Shown here: piece by piece, positions 26,590-35,900 of the stretch
Layout of the letters: each line of letters starts with the position of its first letter
How positions within the stretch are numbered: position 1 is the first letter of the stretch
Origin: Paenibacillus contaminans
GTDB taxonomy: Bacteria; Bacillota; Bacilli; Paenibacillales; NBRC-103111
Direction: 5' to 3'
DNA length: 64,000 nucleotides
Assembly: GCF_003285015.1 (NCBI RefSeq)
Contig: NZ_QMFB01000007.1
Location: 248,001 to 312,000, forward strand
Program-made: the position numbers and the translations under genes
The notes under the pieces: model-generated
Databases searched by the model: none
What the model was told of the DNA's origin: nothing
What the model saw: the letters and a program-made list of their open reading frames with translations, nothing else

Positions 26590-28389
26590 ATGGAAAACAA
26601 ACAGAGAGTCATTGTGACCGTGACGCATCAGAACGAGATCGAATATTCGCTGGAACAATTCGAGAATGATGCGCAAAGCATCGCACGCGCGGGCGGCACG
26701 CATGTCATGATCAACCAGCTTGAGAAGAGCCGATGGATTTGGGAACGGGATCGGTCCGACCCGTATCCTAACTGGGGGATGATCTTTCTTTCCTTATTCA
26801 AGATCGTCGTACCGGAACCGTTAAAGCCGTATTTGCCCGAAGCGTATGCCGCTCGGAATTACAAGATCTTGAAGGACCGCATGGAAATTGCCCGCAAATA
26901 CGGGTTGAAGGGAGCGTTAAGCCTCTGTGAACCGTTCTACTTGCCGGAGGAAGCGTACCGGGATCATCCCGGCTGGAGGGGGCCGCGCTGCGAACATCCG
27001 AGACGGGCAAAAAACAATTACTATAGTCCGTGCATCGATAACGCCGAGGTGCTGGAGATGTACAGGTATGCGATGGAGGAATTGGTACGCGAGATGGACA
27101 TTGAGTACCTGTTCATCCATACGAACGATTCCGGAGGGGGCATCTGCTGGAGCAACGGGCTTTATCCCGGGGCGAACGGTCCCGCAGCGTGCAGGCATCG
27201 TACCATGGCTGACCGCATCATCGGTTTTACGAATGCGTTGATGGAAGGCGCCCGCACGTCCGGCAAGCAGATCGAGATTGATCTGAGCAGCAGCATCATG
27301 AAGAAAGCGGCCGACCCCGGGTTGAATGCGATTGCTCACAGCTTACCCGACAACGTTAGCATCAACCGGCAGACTCGCTCGGGCATTCCGCTCACACATA
27401 TTCTCGACGTGGATTACGAGTATAAGCTGGCACCGTTGAAAAATGTGCCCGACATGTTTACGTTCGCTGAGAAACTGGAGAAGGCGCATCAGCAGCAAAG
27501 CCGGAATATTTCTTTTATACTGGTTTCTACGGACAACGACGAATATTTTCGGGTGATTGAAGCGTTCAACAAGCAACCGACTCGCGGCGTGCAAGACCGT
27601 ATCGCGATGCTCGGCAAGGTCGCGGAGGATATTGTAGGTGCTGGGCATGCGGGTGAACTAATGGAAGCCTGGAGCGATTTCCAGAAGGCTCAGATTCATT
27701 ATGAGGACACGCGCATCGAGGGACTGGTTTGGACCAGCGTGAACCAGCGCTGGATCAATCGCCCGTTCGTACTGTTTCCGCATGAGCTGACCGAAGAAGA
27801 GAAGGGTTACTACCGACCGTATCAGTTTCAGGCGAATGATGAAGCGCAAGCAAGCGACTTGCTCAATATGCAGTGCACAAGCTTTATTCGCGGCTCGTAT
27901 GCCGTTGGCCTGGCAAGTAATGCGTTGGAGAAAGCAATGGAGCGGATTCAATGCGCGGCGGATTCCATCCGGCGCATCAGCGAAAGGACAAACGGGGAAT
28001 TAAGCGAGAAGCTGCATCTGATGGCGGATCGGTTGCTGTTGCTGAATTGCTTTTTCAAAAATGCAATCCATGCCATGCGGTTCCAGGACATTATAGACAG
28101 CTCCGATTATGATACAGAGCCGGAGATCAGCCCGCGCTGGCCGATCGACGCCGATCCGAAACTACTGGAATACGAAGCGTTGACGAGAGCGGAGATCGAC
28201 AATACGTTGCACGTAATCGAACTTATCGAAGGGCGCGTAGATCAAATGCTGATTACGGCGCCTACGGAAGAGTTAGAGGATATCTTCCTGCTAAGCCCTC
28301 GGCTTGTGGATCAATTGCGGAAGAAAATCGACATCATACTTGATCATCAATTGGATGGAAAGCGCTTGTTCGTGTCGCCAAACAAGTAA
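26590..28389 (+). CDS. TIM-barrel-like carbohydrate-active protein, uncharacterised
   Basis: About 599 residues, cytoplasmic (no signal). The N-terminal half has a barrel-like alternation: TVTHQNEIEYSLEQF, AGGTHVMINQLEKSRW, MEIARKYGLKGALSLCEPFY, then EYLFIHTNDSGGGICWSNGLYPG. The Asp in HTNDSGGG sits where related glycosidase-like barrels (GH20/GH67-type) keep an acidic residue. The C-terminal half is helical. ATG 26590 has CGGAGG 6 nt upstream. It likely processes the products of the heparinase-like enzyme upstream, in the same transcript, which ends in a strong terminator. The exact family is not recognised. Confidence 0.6.
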   Translation: MENKQRVIVTVTHQNEIEYSLEQFENDAQSIARAGGTHVMINQLEKSRWIWERDRSDPYPNWGMIFLSLFKIVVPEPLKPYLPEAYAARNYKILKDRMEIARKYGLKGALSLCEPFYLPEEAYRDHPGWRGPRCEHPRRAKNNYYSPCIDNAEVLEMYRYAMEELVREMDIEYLFIHTNDSGGGICWSNGLYPGANGPAACRHRTMADRIIGFTNALMEGARTSGKQIEIDLSSSIMKKAADPGLNAIAHSLPDNVSINRQTRSGIPLTHILDVDYEYKLAPLKNVPDMFTFAEKLEKAHQQQSRNISFILVSTDNDEYFRVIEAFNKQPTRGVQDRIAMLGKVAEDIVGAGHAGELMEAWSDFQKAQIHYEDTRIEGLVWTSVNQRWINRPFVLFPHELTEEEKGYYRPYQFQANDEAQASDLLNMQCTSFIRGSYAVGLASNALEKAMERIQCAADSIRRISERTNGELSEKLHLMADRLLLLNCFFKNAIHAMRFQDIIDSSDYDTEPEISPRWPIDADPKLLEYEALTRAEIDNTLHVIELIEGRVDQMLITAPTEELEDIFLLSPRLVDQLRKKIDIILDHQLDGKRLFVSPNK

Positions 28390-28427
28390 ATCAAGATCTA
28401 ATCGAAGATGGATCCGACAAAATGACG

Positions 28428-28456
28428 AAAGGAGGGGGAGCCCCCTCCTTTGTTTT
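28428..28456 (+). terminator. Terminator of heparinase/barrel operon
   Basis: AAAGGAGGGGG, AG loop, CCCCCTCCTTT, then GTTTTGG. Confidence 0.9.
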
Positions 28457-28520
28457 GGCACGAACAGTAGAAACGACCGTAAGTAAAGGTGTCGGATGAC
28501 AAGAACAATATTTCATTGAG

Positions 28521-28590
28521 AGTCGCATATAATGCGGCTTTTTGATTTTAGCCGTTTCTCAATTAACGGGCAGGATAATTTAACCAAATA
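28521..28590 (+). terminator. Second terminator with conserved downstream block
   Basis: AGTCGCAT pairs with ATGCGGCT (28532-28539), followed by TTTTTGATTTT. Directly after it, 28555-28585 carries TTTCTC plus AATTAACGGGCAGG and AATTTAACC, a block that recurs at 59261-59290. The rest of the 28457-28703 gap holds nothing else I recognise. Confidence 0.6.
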
Positions 28591-28703
28591 GCGAATAGAT
28601 AGTCTTTGAACACTTCGAAATTAACGGATTCCAGGGATGTTAGTACTGAGGAGTTCTTCATAATAGGTTCAAATTATCGATGAGACGAAGCGGGGGAAAT
28701 GAA

Positions 28704-29159
28704 ATGAAGACGATCAAGTGTATGATGGACCACCTGTGCTGGGCGGACGGACGCATCTTGGACGCGCTCGAGGAGAGTGGGACGAAGAACAAAGACCTTT
28801 TGAAGCTGGTTCGGCACGTCGCAATCGCGGAACGAGTCTGGCTGTCTCGATTGCAGGGCAAGGGCAGCGCGCAATATTCGTTGTGGGAGGAAGCGGAAGA
28901 CCTGACTTCGATCCGTACGAAGTTTGAAGAAAACGCCGAGCAATATCGTGTCTATATCGAAGGACTCGAGGAATCCGAGTTGGACGAGATGATCGACTAC
29001 GCGAACCAGAGCGGGGTTCCGTTCCGAACGTCCGTCCGGGACATCTTGTTGCAGGTCCTCTTACATGGGCAATATCACCGGGGACAGATCAACCGGGCAC
29101 TTCGGATCGAATCGGCAGCGCCTGTCCAAGTCGATTACATCACGTTCGCGAGGCTCTAA
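28704..29159 (+). CDS. DinB-family protein
   Basis: A 151-residue four-helix DinB protein. Metal-site histidines: MMDHLCWADGRIL near the start, then KLVRHVAIAERVWLSRLQG and the C-terminal LLHGQYHRGQINRALR. ATG 28704 was chosen. GGGGGAAAT lies just upstream but is a modest site. The metal-dependent activity is unknown. It is a paralog of the gene at 4779, though of a different subtype. It is not linked in function to the lyase genes by sequence. Confidence 0.85.
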   Translation: MKTIKCMMDHLCWADGRILDALEESGTKNKDLLKLVRHVAIAERVWLSRLQGKGSAQYSLWEEAEDLTSIRTKFEENAEQYRVYIEGLEESELDEMIDYANQSGVPFRTSVRDILLQVLLHGQYHRGQINRALRIESAAPVQVDYITFARL

Positions 29160-29372
29160 CAGGGGCCTAAATAATCACCCATTATGGGGAGTGGCATTGA
29201 ACTAGGTAACGATTCATTTTTCAGCACAAAGGCATAGGCCTACTCCGACTCACATGCCCAAACATCCATAGCCCCTGCAATTGATGCGGCGAAGCGAAGC
29301 TTATCGCATCGACATCATCCAATATTGCGCTCCATCTTGAGAACTTATGCTTGATTGCAGAACGATTCCGGG

Positions 29373-29402
29373 TTGACAAAGAACAATCTCCGCTAATATG
29401 AT
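29373..29402 (+). promoter_or_regulatory. Sigma-A promoter for AraC regulator
   Basis: TTGACA (29373-29378), 18 nt, TATGAT (29397-29402), 51 nt before the GTG start. Confidence 0.65.
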
Positions 29403-29453
29403 CGAATTACCTATAGATGTATAGAGTGCCAAATAGTAGTGGGAGGGAGTTTC

Positions 29454-30281
29454 GTGCATACGCCCCAATCTATTATCGAATTTTTCGCATATCGAATGGC
29501 GGACCGCATCGTACGATTTTTACACTCACATCCTGAGTACGAGTTGATCTACATTCACAGCGGCTGGTACAACTATTTTGTCGGCGTTCACAGCTTTACG
29601 TTGACGGAAGGCGATCTGATCATCTTGAACGGGTTAAGCCTGCATGGGCCGATGATGAAGGATAGCTGTATCCGAACTGACATACGCTTTAGCGAAGCGG
29701 ATGTGAAGCCCCTTACAACACTTCCGGATTCCGTCGATTTATTGAAACCATTCAGGGATTTCCAATATTATCGATGGCATCTTGATTTGAGCCGGCGCAA
29801 CGAAATCGAACAGCTTCTGTTGAATATCAGACGCTTCTATTACGTTGGGTCTCCCGATTTAACCTCCTATAACCGTTTGCGCGCTGCATTACTGGAGCTC
29901 CTGTTGTTTGTTTACGACTGCAGTCTGACTCCGATGGAGCAGAAGGGAAGCGTTCCTGTTCATAAAGAAATACACGTCAGGAAGACGGTTACATATATTG
30001 AAGAGCATTTTATGAATGACTTGACGCTAGATGAGTTGGCGGAAGGGGTACATCTAAGCAAATTTTATTTGACCAGAATTTTCAAGGAATTGACAGGCTT
30101 GACTGTTTTCGAGTATATCAATAAGCAAAGAATCAAAGAAGCCAAGCTGCTGTTCATGTCGGACAGAAATCGAACGGTTACGGAAGTTTGCTACAAAGTT
30201 GGGTTTAAACATCCGCCCAATTTTTCAACCGCGTTCAAACGGTTGGTTGGCGTAACACCAGAACAGTTTCGCAAGTACTAA
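29454..30281 (+). CDS. AraC-family transcriptional regulator
   Basis: A 275-residue regulator with an N-terminal cupin (residues 20-100: SHPEYELIYIHSGW, EGDLIILNGLSLHG) and a C-terminal pair of helix-turn-helix motifs (LTLDELAEGVHLSKFYLTRIFK and VTEVCYKVGFKHPPNFSTAFK). GGGAGGG lies 8 nt before GTG 29454. Sugar-binding cupin AraC regulators in this group normally activate adjacent glycan genes, so the beta-helix and SLH enzyme genes downstream or the lyase operon upstream are likely targets. Confidence 0.85.
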   Translation: MHTPQSIIEFFAYRMADRIVRFLHSHPEYELIYIHSGWYNYFVGVHSFTLTEGDLIILNGLSLHGPMMKDSCIRTDIRFSEADVKPLTTLPDSVDLLKPFRDFQYYRWHLDLSRRNEIEQLLLNIRRFYYVGSPDLTSYNRLRAALLELLLFVYDCSLTPMEQKGSVPVHKEIHVRKTVTYIEEHFMNDLTLDELAEGVHLSKFYLTRIFKELTGLTVFEYINKQRIKEAKLLFMSDRNRTVTEVCYKVGFKHPPNFSTAFKRLVGVTPEQFRKY

Positions 30282-30655
30282 GAAATCCAAAACTCGGATA
30301 GCGGTTGTCGTGAGCCTCCCATTAAGGCGGAGAGCACGGCAGCCGCTTTCGCATGTCCGGGGGTATTGCCTATTTCTATTCATTCGAGCAGGCCAATCTG
30401 GAATAACAAATGACAGACAATACGGCAATATACAAGAAGCAACCATTCCTTCTTGATGTTAACTTTGATGTTGTAAGCGCATTCTATTTTCTGTAAGAGC
30501 AAATACAAGGAGGGAATAACGGTGAAAGTGGCGAGAAGATTACTTTGCATCAACAATGCAGAAAGGAAGCTAGCAGGTTAGGCGAATTGCTGGCATCATG
30601 GACAAGGTTAGATAAGGAATTACCTATGATCAAGGAATAGGGAGGAAGGGTATAA
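30282..30655 (+). other. Intergenic region with hairpin and broken small ORF
   Basis: An imperfect long hairpin at about 30300-30349 (AGCGGTTGTCGTGAGCCTCC against GGCGGAGAGCACGGCAGCCGCT in part) probably terminates the AraC gene. At 30522 a GTG with AAGGAGGG upstream opens 19 codons that end in TAG. A one-base shift restores a frame reading GELLASWTRLDKELPMIKE to 30640. It looks like a frameshifted small gene. Confidence 0.3.
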
Positions 30656-31132
30656 ATGGAAAACCAAATTCAAATCAGCAGAAGAAAGCTCCTGGCCGCC
30701 ATTGGAATCGCCGGCACGGCCGTTGCAGTCAAAGGGATGCTAGCCTCCGCTCCTGTTCTAGGCATGGAAGAAACGGTCACGAAAAGCGTGTATAACGGAG
30801 ATGACGGACAGAACCTCGGGCCGTTGACGGAGCTGGACTGGCAAAATGTTAAAACAATAGGGCTGAAGGGAGACGGGGCAACAGACGATGCGCCGGCACT
30901 GAGAGGGTTTTTGCAGCTTGCTTCGCCGGAAGATTCGACTCTTTACGTACCGAAAGGCATGTATCGGATAGCAAGCGATCTTGATATACCGGCAAATATT
31001 CACTTCGTGATGGACAGAGGAGCGAAGTGGGTCCCGGATGCCGGAGTTATACTCACCTTTCATGGCTCGATCACGGCAGGCTCTTATCACATTTTCGCAG
31101 GACAGGGTGCCATTTTGCAAAAATACCGCTAG
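30656..31132 (+). CDS. Tat-signal short beta-helix (pectate-lyase-3-like) protein
   Basis: A 158-residue protein starting with a twin-arginine-type signal (SRRKLLAAIGIAGTAVA). The mature part has WQNVKTIGLKGDGATDDAPALRG and LYVPKGMYRIASDLDIP, the entry motif of pectate_lyase_3/phage-tail beta-helix proteins. The protein stops after a few coils, far shorter than the usual 400 or more residues. The stop codon is TAG, made by the first base of the MITE inserted at TA. Without the element the codon would be TAA, so the encoded end is unchanged. GGGAGGAAGG precedes the ATG. It may be a short remnant or an accessory coil. Confidence 0.65.
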   Translation: MENQIQISRRKLLAAIGIAGTAVAVKGMLASAPVLGMEETVTKSVYNGDDGQNLGPLTELDWQNVKTIGLKGDGATDDAPALRGFLQLASPEDSTLYVPKGMYRIASDLDIPANIHFVMDRGAKWVPDAGVILTFHGSITAGSYHIFAGQGAILQKYR

Positions 31133-31292
31133 GGCATGTCTGAACACTCACTCGGGGTCATCTTTCACCGCCTTTTCGCCCCCTGCTTCGTTCCGTTTGC
31201 TTGCCGTACCCCCGGTACGCCTTCCCAAACGCGCCTTGTATGGAACGAAAATTCGGCAAAATCTGTTCCCATCGGAGTATTCAGACACGCCC
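31132..31292 (+). mobile_element. MITE-like element, 161 bp, with 18-bp terminal inverted repeats
   Basis: The left end GGGCATGTCTGAACACTC and the right end, whose complement is GGGCGTGTCTGAATACTC, match at 16 of 18 positions. The element is flanked by TA on both sides (31130-31131 and 31293-31294), consistent with a TA target duplication. It contains no transposase gene. An IS630/Tc1-type mobiliser is a guess from the TA duplication. Confidence 0.85.
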
Positions 31293-31323
31293 TAAGAAAA
31301 ACACAGGAAAGGGATGAGGAGAA

Positions 31324-32886
31324 ATGATCTTTGATGTGGTGCAATATGGAGCGGTTGGCGACGGAGTAACAGATGATACGGCTAATATTCAGAATGCGAT
31401 CAATTCGGCTATCGCCGCCGGGGGCGGTATCGTCTATTTCCCGCCGGGATTAACGTATATGGTCACGATGTTGAACATCCAGCACGGTTTAACCATCGAC
31501 GGATATGGGGCAACCATCAAACGGCCTCCCAATCAAACCAAATGGACACGGACGTTTACGACTTACCACGGCACGTATCAAGGTTATAGAGGTCCGGAGG
31601 ATTCGACTCCTCTAATCATCAGGGGACTCACGCTCGACGGGAACCGGGCCAATCAGGGAAGTTACACCAATTACGAATTGGAGCAAGCGCATTTGGTGTT
31701 TTTGAGCGGACATCATGCGGAGAAGGGGAAGCTGCGCGTCATCATCGAAGATTGTCTCTTCAAAGAATGCGTGGCGGATGCGATCAGCGTCTGGAAAAAT
31801 ACGTCGGTGAAAATATCCAACTGTACGGCGGAAAACTGCTTTCGCGGCTCCGTGGTTGTTACAGGCGGGTATTCGGATGTCCAGGTGACGAATTTAAAAG
31901 CATACGGCGATGTACACCCGACCGGCATCGATGTCGAAGTCGACAGCGCCGGCTACGGATTAACGATGCGGACGGAAATCACGATGGACAATATTTATTT
32001 GGAAGGAGATTTCGATGTAGCGATTAAGGAAGGCTCGATGTTTCTTGGCTCAAAAATCATTTGCAAAAGCCCGCCGTTTAATTTGTACGCAGTCGATTCG
32101 ATGGTGAAAATATCCGATTCCGTCTTTCATGTCGGCGTCAAAACCGGCACAGCCAACCGCTTGTTTGCTCCGCATGACGTTTCGTTTGAAAATTGCACGT
32201 TTTATGCGGACGATGCCTCTTCAGACCCTAGCGGGACGTGGGTAGCAGGAGACCACGAAATCGCCTGCATCAATGTTTATCCGTACGGCAAGACGAACCA
32301 AACGTTAAAATTGCTCAACTGCGACTTTAAAGCGGCCGCCAGCGTGGAAGCAACCGACACCATATACGCTGTTTACCTGGAAGCCGATCTGCTTCAATCG
32401 AACAACCGGATTATTTTGGACGGCTGCTCGGTGTCAAATGCTTTTGATTATGGGGTGTATATGAAGCAAGGCGGCAATATCGCCGTCAAGAACTCAAGAC
32501 TGGAAGCCAATACGAGCTTTTATCTCGGTCTTTCCGGGTCCGGCTACGACTTCAATGTTGTGCTGGATGGGGTTGAGGCGGTAAGTCCCGCGACTTTGCT
32601 GCAAATCGTGAGCAGCTTATCTACGAGTAAATTGACCACGTCGAACGTCATGATCGATGAATCGATCAATCTGCTGAAGACGACCTACGGACTGAAAAAC
32701 AATGTTTATGCCGGAGGTCGAACGATATTGGGAAACAGTACGCCGATCGGACGCTCCGTTCCAGGACTTCTGAACGACGTGTTTCGCCTGAAAACGCCGG
32801 TTCCCGGACAGCCGTTTGAATGGATTTGTACGGACTCTCATCATTTGGCGGCTACGTGGAAAGTAAAAACAACGATCGGAGCATAA
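31324..32886 (+). CDS. Right-handed beta-helix protein (pectate_lyase_3/GH28-related)
   Basis: A 520-residue protein without signal peptide. The N-terminus VVQYGAVGDGVTDDTANIQNAI with GGGIVYFPPG is the pectate_lyase_3 entry motif. The body (residues 60-450) consists of beta-helix coils with repeated short strands (IIRGLTLDGNRANQG, IEDCLFKECVADAISVW, VKISNCTAENCFRGSVVV). It probably binds or cleaves a polysaccharide. The lack of an export signal is odd, because the short protein before it has a Tat signal. ATGAGGAGA precedes the ATG. Together with the previous gene it may form a split or duplicated pair separated by the MITE. Confidence 0.75.
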   Translation: MIFDVVQYGAVGDGVTDDTANIQNAINSAIAAGGGIVYFPPGLTYMVTMLNIQHGLTIDGYGATIKRPPNQTKWTRTFTTYHGTYQGYRGPEDSTPLIIRGLTLDGNRANQGSYTNYELEQAHLVFLSGHHAEKGKLRVIIEDCLFKECVADAISVWKNTSVKISNCTAENCFRGSVVVTGGYSDVQVTNLKAYGDVHPTGIDVEVDSAGYGLTMRTEITMDNIYLEGDFDVAIKEGSMFLGSKIICKSPPFNLYAVDSMVKISDSVFHVGVKTGTANRLFAPHDVSFENCTFYADDASSDPSGTWVAGDHEIACINVYPYGKTNQTLKLLNCDFKAAASVEATDTIYAVYLEADLLQSNNRIILDGCSVSNAFDYGVYMKQGGNIAVKNSRLEANTSFYLGLSGSGYDFNVVLDGVEAVSPATLLQIVSSLSTSKLTTSNVMIDESINLLKTTYGLKNNVYAGGRTILGNSTPIGRSVPGLLNDVFRLKTPVPGQPFEWICTDSHHLAATWKVKTTIGA

Positions 32887-32946
32887 TGAGGGATCATGTC
32901 ACGTTTAAAGTGTGGGTTTGAAAATGAGTGCGATGGAGGAAATAGT

Positions 32947-35900
32947 ATGCAAAAGTCATTGATAATAGGATTGTCACGATTTCTGTGCTTAGTGATATTC
33001 GTGGCTTGTTTACCGCAAATGGCATTCGCTGCAACAGCGATCGAAGAAGAAAGTGCAATATTCCTGGAGAATCAATATCTCAAACTAAAGATCGTTTCCC
33101 ATGGTAAAGAGGGTGGAATAAACAAGGGTGGAGTGATTTCAAGTCTAATCTATAAACCTACCGGACTTGACTTAACCGGTATGGTCAATGCGGACAGAGG
33201 AGGGTTGTTACGGGAACGGATCCCACCGATTGCCGATTTATGGGCGGAGTTGACGTACGAAGCAGAAATCGTTGTCCATACGGAGGATCAGGTTACCGCG
33301 TTGGTTAAGTCGATACCTTCCGCAGCAAGTAAAGGGGTAGAGACGAAGAAATACATCACGCTGCGCAAAGGCAGCACGTCCATAGAAACGAAGTGGGAAA
33401 TTACGAATAATGGGGGTAAAAATTTCTCCATCACGCCGTGGCTTTGGAATAACGTGATCCCAGGTAAAACAGACTCAGCAAATTATTATTTCCCAACGAA
33501 TAAAGAAGGTCTATATAAAAATGCTCCGAGTTTATCTAAACCGCCCACTCGTAATTGGCTTGGCGCAATAGATGATAAAAATGGTATAAGTATCTCTTTT
33601 ATTGCGGATTACAGTAAACTTGCCATGAATTACACGTGGTTGGGCCGTTCTGCCGGCTATACGACGCAAGAATGGCTGTATACGACAATTGATTTGGCAC
33701 CTGGTGAAAGCTGGGATACGACCTTTTATACGAATGTAGTGCCTTTGCAAAAAGAAAATGACCTTGCCTTCGCATCGCCGGAAGTTACCGTTGGCATTAA
33801 AAAATGGAAGGAATTAGAGGCGGGAAAAGAAAATACCCTTGACATCGCATTAAGTTCAGTTGAGGTTATGGGCGATGCGGAAATCAGGATCGAAATAACA
33901 GGTCCTGACGGTTATACATTTACCGCTCCTCATAAATTTAACGTGAACCTCAGTAATGAAACCGCGGCTACGATTAATTGGACCTGGACGCCTCCTCAAG
34001 ATGGGGTTTATCTGCTGAAAGCCAGTCTATATAAAGACGGAATCAAACAACAGCTAGGTCAATCCCTGCAAAATCCATCCCCCGATATTGAAATTCCATT
34101 GGTCGCAGGTACATACGCGGAGGATACGATTTTATTCCCTGCATGGCCTCGAACGAGCAGTGGAGGCGGGGATTCCGAGCAAAGGAAAATTTCCGGCGCT
34201 ATCTTATCGAAAGAAACCGATATGGTAGTTTGGAGCGTACCCAGTTTAGAGAAAATATTTTTGGACGATATCGTGGATTTGGAAAATAGCCCGGTCCAGG
34301 AACAGGTAACGGTTGATTTGGCCAAGAGGGAACGTGAAGCCGTTCAGGTCGTGCTTTCTCCTGAGAAAGGTAAAGATTTTAACAGCAGCTATGTGACTTT
34401 TGGCGAATTCAAGAATGAAAAGGGGACTCTTTTACCTGAAGGAAGTCTAAGCTATAATCCTGTAGGTTATGTTCGCACGGAATTAGGTTCTCGTTTTGAC
34501 CCGAAAATACGTACAGGTTATTGGCCTGATCCCTTATTGAAGACCAGCAATTTTGATGTAAAAGGCGGACAGAATACGCCAATTTGGATTACGGTTTATG
34601 CTGCCCCCGATGTTGAACCAGGTATTTACGAAGGCAATTTGACCATAAAGACTGACGCAGAGACAATCGTTACCCTGCCCATGAGCATCAAGGTGTGGTC
34701 TTTCGAGTTGCCTGAAATGCCTAAGCTTAAAACCGCTTTGGATATTAGAAATATACCTGTTGAGCAGATTGATTCCTATATAGACAATTTCCTTGAGCAT
34801 AGGATTTCTCCCAGAATAGCATTGCGTTACCCTTCCGTTGCAAGCTTAAAACAGGACCCTGATTTTGTTCAGTTCGATGCTAAAATGGAGAGTTTATTAA
34901 AAAAAGGCTTGAATACGATTAGTGTTGGGCGAGATCTGTACACCGATCCGGAATTAGCCAAAAAGTTTGTTGAACACCTAAAGGTAAAGGGCTGGCTGGA
35001 TATGGCCTATGTGTATTTGACGGATGAACCTACGGAAGAGACATTTCCCGCAGTGAAAGAGCTGGCAGCCAAATGGAAAGCCGTTGTGCCGGAATTGAAA
35101 ATCATGATTACCACTTATCCAAAGGAAAAGTTGGTAGGTTCGGTAGACTTATGGACGGTACCCGGCATGAATGATGACCCTGAAGAGGCCAAAAAGGCTT
35201 TGGAACGAGGCGAAGAGCTGTGGTGGTATCATACGGACCCTCTGCATCCGCAGGCTAATTTTCTAATCGATATGCCTGCAGTAGATGCGAGAGCGGCATT
35301 TTGGCAAAGTTGGCAAGGCTTCTTAAATAAAGGCTATACAGGGTTTCTTTATGCGTGGTCTACATGGGCCGGCAAGGAAGATCCCTGGAAAATAACCGGT
35401 CCCTTCTTTTATAGAAATGGGCTCGAATCCCAGATTTACCCAAGTCCTAACGGTCCGGTAAATTCGATTCGCTGGGAAGTGATGAGGGATGGCGTAGAAG
35501 ACTATGATTATTGTTTTCTGCTTTGGGATTTGTTGCAGAGGGTAGAGAAAGAAATGCCGGGAAAGGTAAAGAAAAAGGAAGTTGTAAAGGCAAAAAACCT
35601 TCTGGAGTTCCCTGTTCCGTTAACCGATTATGTAGGGAAACAAAACATCGTTGAGGAAGCGGAAAAGTGGAGAAAAGAAGTTGCGGAATCTATCATTTCC
35701 ATAACCTCTTTGTTGGAGACGGAAACCTACACGGCTATCTTCAACAGTAACGGAGGCAGTGAGGTCGATGATATCGATGTTCCTTCGAGCGGCAGCACAA
35801 TCACAGCTCCGGCAGCACCAACAAAAGAAGGGTATATATTTGAAGGTTGGTATAAGGAAGCCGGGCTAGAAAATAAATGGAATTTTGAAACGGACCTGGT

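Noticed and set aside
30656..32886. Phage tail-spike origin of the two beta-helix proteins
   Set aside because: The pectate_lyase_3 motif occurs in tail spikes, but no other phage gene lies nearby, one protein has a Tat signal, and the neighbours are glycan genes.
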